Positions 31,539 to 34,308 of a stretch of 34,308 bases of DNA are shown in pieces; the first letter of the stretch is position 1; every line of letters begins with the position of its first letter. The notes under the pieces were generated by a model. That model was not told the origin of the DNA. It made no database searches and worked only from the letters and a program-made list of their open reading frames with translations. The stretch is from Lachnospiraceae bacterium (GTDB taxonomy: Bacteria > Bacillota_A > Clostridia > Lachnospirales > Lachnospiraceae): positions 1 through 34,308 of the forward strand of contig JAFZAZ010000008.1 in the NCBI GenBank assembly GCA_017561985.1, read 5' to 3'. Made by a program: the position numbers and the translations under genes.

Positions 31539-33176
31539 ATGAAACGACTGCTTTCTCTTTTACTGACGACCACACTGCTCGCGCTGCTGCTCTGCAGCTG
31601 CCACGGCGAGAACTCCAAGGATGCATTTGCCATCCCCGAGTACGTCGACCTCACGAAGGAGTACAACATCTCCTTCTGGGCAAAAAACGACAACAACCAG
31701 AGGCAGGCCGAGATCTACAAACAGGCGATCAAAAACTTCGAGGCGATCTACCCGAACATCCACGTTACGATGAAGACGTACATGGACTATCCGTCGCTGT
31801 ACCGCGATGTCATCACGAACATCTCGACCGACACGACGCCGAACGTGTGCATCACGTACCCCGACCACATCGCAACGTACATGCAGGGCACCAACATCGT
31901 CGTGAAGCTGGATGACCTTCTGCACGACCCTCATTACGGGCTCGGCGGAAGCGAGATCCGCTTCGACGGTCCCACGCAAAACGAGATCGTCGCCAAATTC
32001 CTCGAGGAGTGCCGCATCGGCGACGGCCAGTATGCACTGCCGTTCATGCGCTCCACCGAGGCTCTGTACATCAACAAGACCGTCCTTGAGGCAACCGGCT
32101 ACACGCTGCCCGACAAGATCACCTGGGACTACATCTGGGAAGTCTCCGAGGCGGCTCTTGCGAAAAATGCGGACGGCACGTACAAGGCGAACGGCCAGAC
32201 CACGCTCATCCCGTTCATCTACAAATCGACCGACAACATGATGATCTCGATGCTCCGCCAGAAGAACATCGATTACACGGACGCCTACGGCAATCTCCTG
32301 CTGTTTAACGACGGCACCGCAGAGATTCTCAAGGTGATCGCGGAACACGGAAAGAGCCGCGCATTTTCCACATTCGGAATCTCGAGCTATCCGGGCAACT
32401 ACTTAAACGCCAACCAGTGCATCTTCGCGGTCGACTCGACCGCGGGCGCGACGTGGATGGGCAAGGATGCTCCGAACCTCGACATTCACAGTGAGGACGT
32501 TGCGGACTTTGAGATTGTCGTGACCGAGATCCCGCAGTTTGACACCGCGAACCCGAAGATGATCTCGCAGGGACCGTCCCTGTGCCTTTTCAACAAGAGC
32601 GACCGCGGCGAGGTCGTGGCATCCTGGATCTTCCTGCAGTATCTCCTCACGAACGAGGTTCAGAACGCTTACTCGCAGACCGAGGGCTACATCCCGGTGA
32701 CGACGAAGGCTCACGAATCCGCCGAATATCAGGAGTACCTTGCCGGCGAAGGCACGGACAACGACCTCCACTACTCCGTCAAGATCCAGGCGGCAAAACT
32801 TCTGCTCAAGAACATCGACAACAGCTTCGTGACACCGGTTTTCGCAGGCTCCGCCTCCGTGCGTGAAGCTGCCGGCGAATTGATTGAAAATGTCACCAAG
32901 TCCGGCCGGCGCCGCATCACCGTGGACGACGCATACATCCGCCAGCTCTACAGCGACGTGTCGGCTCTCAAGCATCTCGACCAGATCACGCCGGTCGATC
33001 CTTCGGCCGATGCGGGCGACGCGAAAGCCTCCGCGAAGGTCACCTCGAAGGACCTCGGAAAGCTTCCGGGAGCGAGTCTTGCGCTTCTCATCGCACTGCC
33101 CGTGGTATGGGTCGGATTGGTTGTAATTATGCTTCTGGAGAAGAAAAAGCGACAAAAAACAGCCGGAAAAGCATAA
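31539..33176 (+). CDS. Sugar-binding lipoprotein of the ABC importer, with C-terminal membrane segment
   Basis: Extracellular solute-binding protein of the CUT1 type (545 residues). The signal peptide ends in lipobox LLCSC (Cys21). The body has the family-1 pattern: ISFWAKNDNNQRQAEIYKQAIKNFE near the start, PDHIATYMQ, a middle segment ALPFMRSTEALYINK, and a later hinge region. Unusually, after the domain and an Ala/Asp/Lys linker a hydrophobic helix (about 511-533) and a Lys/Arg tail (KKKRQK) follow, predicting a second anchor in the membrane. The start at 31539 gives a proper signal peptide; the frame opens earlier at 31482 inside the permease gene. AGGAGG lies 17 bases upstream, which is far, so coupling to the permease stop may aid translation. 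Confidence 0.9.
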   Translation: MKRLLSLLLTTTLLALLLCSCHGENSKDAFAIPEYVDLTKEYNISFWAKNDNNQRQAEIYKQAIKNFEAIYPNIHVTMKTYMDYPSLYRDVITNISTDTTPNVCITYPDHIATYMQGTNIVVKLDDLLHDPHYGLGGSEIRFDGPTQNEIVAKFLEECRIGDGQYALPFMRSTEALYINKTVLEATGYTLPDKITWDYIWEVSEAALAKNADGTYKANGQTTLIPFIYKSTDNMMISMLRQKNIDYTDAYGNLLLFNDGTAEILKVIAEHGKSRAFSTFGISSYPGNYLNANQCIFAVDSTAGATWMGKDAPNLDIHSEDVADFEIVVTEIPQFDTANPKMISQGPSLCLFNKSDRGEVVASWIFLQYLLTNEVQNAYSQTEGYIPVTTKAHESAEYQEYLAGEGTDNDLHYSVKIQAAKLLLKNIDNSFVTPVFAGSASVREAAGELIENVTKSGRRRITVDDAYIRQLYSDVSALKHLDQITPVDPSADAGDAKASAKVTSKDLGKLPGASLALLIALPVVWVGLVVIMLLEKKKRQKTAGKA

Positions 33177-33196
33177 AATCTTGAGAGTTTTTTCTA

Positions 33197-33224
33197 TTGT
33201 CATTTTTCGTAATAACGATATAAT
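33197..33224 (+). promoter_or_regulatory. Promoter of the 33315-34109 lipoprotein gene
   Basis: TTGTCA (33197-33202), 16 bases, perfect TATAAT (33219-33224), with a leader of about 85 bases that is G/C-rich in its middle (33231-33275). Confidence 0.75.
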
Positions 33225-33314
33225 AAGGGTGGTTGCAGCGGTTCGGGCCGAAAGTACCGCGCCGGTTGCAACGCGCAGACATACAGTTTTTCACATTAAT
33301 GAAGGAGTATTACC

Positions 33315-34109
33315 ATGAAGAAATTACTTGTATTGGTTACGGTGATGGCTATGGTTGTTGCAATGCTTACCGCTTGCGGTGACAAGAAGAACAACACCAC
33401 GCCTGCTGCCGAGCCTACTGCTACGACGGCTCCCACCCCTACGGAGGAGGCAACTCCTACGCCTACCCCTACGGAGGCTCCCGTAAACAATGTTATGAGC
33501 CATGCGGATTACATCGCTGCTTCCCTTGACGACGCTGTTATCATTGAGGCTTATGTCATGGATACGCAGAGCTGGTGGAACGACAAGATCACCATCTACG
33601 CAGCTGACAAGGACGGCGGTTACTTCATCTATGAGGCTGCCTGCTCCAAGGAAGATTCCGCTCTCCTCACCCCCGGCAAGAAGATCCATGTAGAGGGCTT
33701 CAAGTCCGAGTGGGCCGGCGAGGTTGAGATCACCGATGCGAAGCTCACCTTCATCGAGGGCGACGAGTTTATGCCGGAAGCATTCGACGCTACCGCACTG
33801 GTTGGCACGGATGACCTTGTTAAGCATCAGAACGAGCGCGTTGTATTCAAGGGCGTAACGATCACCGCACAGGATGACGGCGCTGCTTTCAAGTACAAGA
33901 ACGCTGAGGACAAGACGGACGACCTTTACTTCAAGGGCACGGTAGACGGCAAGGAAGTAAGCTTCTGCGTTGAGTTCTATCTCCGCGGACAGGACACCGA
34001 CGTTTACAAGGCTGTTGAGGGTCTCAAGGTCGGCGATGTTGTTGACGTAGAGTGCTACCTCTACTGGTACAACGGAGCTAACCCGCACGTGATCGCTGTT
34101 ACGAAGTAA
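33315..34109 (+). CDS. Small lipoprotein with TP-rich linker and two OB-fold-like domains
   Basis: A 264-residue predicted lipoprotein: signal peptide, lipobox LTAC (Cys21), a Thr/Pro/Glu linker (about 25-56), then two beta-barrel-like halves. The first (about 60-155) contains SHADYIAASLDDAVIIEAYV, QSWWNDK and KIHVEGFKSEWAGEVEI. The second (about 160-264) contains LVKHQNERVVFKGVTI and LKVGDVVDVECYLYWYNG. The 'MSxADYxAA...QSWWxxK...GYxSEWxGEVEI' style recurs in Lachnospiraceae lipoproteins of unknown function; I infer an OB-like fold from the strand pattern. RBS GAAGGAG precedes the ATG. It has its own promoter and terminator. Its codon use is A/T-richer and more biased than the ABC genes upstream, suggesting an abundant surface protein. 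Confidence 0.85.
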   Translation: MKKLLVLVTVMAMVVAMLTACGDKKNNTTPAAEPTATTAPTPTEEATPTPTPTEAPVNNVMSHADYIAASLDDAVIIEAYVMDTQSWWNDKITIYAADKDGGYFIYEAACSKEDSALLTPGKKIHVEGFKSEWAGEVEITDAKLTFIEGDEFMPEAFDATALVGTDDLVKHQNERVVFKGVTITAQDDGAAFKYKNAEDKTDDLYFKGTVDGKEVSFCVEFYLRGQDTDVYKAVEGLKVGDVVDVECYLYWYNGANPHVIAVTK

Positions 34110-34198
34110 TTCTCGTATTGGTGTAAAATCAGTCAAATGAACGCAAAAACGGGAGGAACCGGATTTCCAATGTCATTAAGTTAAGATGACAGCATCTG

Positions 34199-34235
34199 GA
34201 GTTCTGTATCAGAGATGGTACGGAACTCTTTTTTT
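34199..34235 (+). terminator. Terminator of the small lipoprotein gene
   Basis: GAGTTC (34199-34204) pairs with GAACTC (34223-34228), with further pairing inside, followed by seven or more T. A second small hairpin lies at 34171-34191. No gene is visible in 34110-34308. Confidence 0.8.
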
Positions 34236-34308
34236 CGGTTTTTTGCTTAAAACTGTTGACAAACGGTACAAGATGTGCGGCCGCTTTCGCTACTGAATCG
34301 ATTTATGA

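Noticed and set aside
34170..34184. Four-codon reading frame (MSLS) after a GGGAGGAA sequence
   Set aside because: The ribosome-site spacing is long, and the frame overlaps a hairpin just before a terminator; no regulated gene follows in the window.
34256..34261. Consensus TTGACA near the right edge
   Set aside because: The next 16-19 bases lead into G/C-rich sequence with no -10 box.

Overview
The window looks like chromosomal DNA of a Gram-positive member of the Clostridia, most likely Lachnospiraceae-like, with moderately high G+C (roughly 55-60% by eye). The clues are many lipobox-type lipoproteins, Thr/Pro 'TPTP' wall-spanning linkers, an ftsE-ftsX-M23 peptidase-ctpA cluster, a pheB-hom-apgM cluster, MsmX/UgpC-type sugar ATPases and strong AGGAGG-like ribosome sites. 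I see no phage, IS, CRISPR or plasmid genes. Genes on the minus strand dominate up to about 27.4 kb, apart from a small acidic protein gene and an SDR gene. From 27.4 kb to the end everything is on the plus strand.

Layout, left to right. (a) 1-240: a multi-branched inverted-repeat element, then the terminator of a GH94 glycoside phosphorylase. (b) 0.2-5.4 kb: the GH94 enzyme, a YjjG-like HAD phosphatase and an unrecognised membrane-anchored protein, each with its own promoter. (c) 5.6-7.8 kb: a lipoprotein cell-wall amidase with long repeat linkers, then tRNA-Gln(CTG). (d) 8.0-8.5 kb: a small acidic single-membrane-segment protein on the plus strand. (e) 8.7-13.2 kb: an apparent operon, pheB-like ACT protein, homoserine dehydrogenase, apgM-like proposed homoserine kinase, YD-repeat-like lipoprotein. 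(f) 13.3-18.2 kb: ftsE (with a 200-residue acidic extension), ftsX, an M23 coiled-coil peptidase and a CtpA protease, a division/wall-hydrolase module. (g) 18.3-20.6 kb: a CdaR/PucR-type regulator and an orphan sugar-ABC ATPase. (h) 20.9-21.6 kb: a FabG-like SDR on the plus strand. (i) 21.7-27.3 kb: a three-gene operon of polysaccharide deacetylase, a 1241-residue LacI-type sensor/GGDEF/EAL/beta-solenoid protein, and a second amidase. (j) 27.4-34.3 kb: tRNA-Gly(CCC), a TPR protein, a complete carbohydrate ABC importer (ATPase, two permeases, binding protein with an extra C-terminal membrane anchor) and a small lipoprotein.

Two themes connect the genes: cell-envelope remodelling (two amidases, a deacetylase, FtsEX with an M23 partner, CtpA) and carbohydrate uptake and breakdown (GH94, the ABC importer, an orphan MsmX-like ATPase). 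The LacI-like c-di-GMP protein sits between two wall enzymes and could link the two themes.

The signals I consider most worth checking are: a strikingly over-represented 9-mer CATTTTCCG/CGGAAAATG scattered through genes, promoters and terminators (about 20 copies of its 8-base core); the LacI-GGDEF-EAL-solenoid architecture; the FtsE extension with a possible internal start; and the branched element at 37-146.
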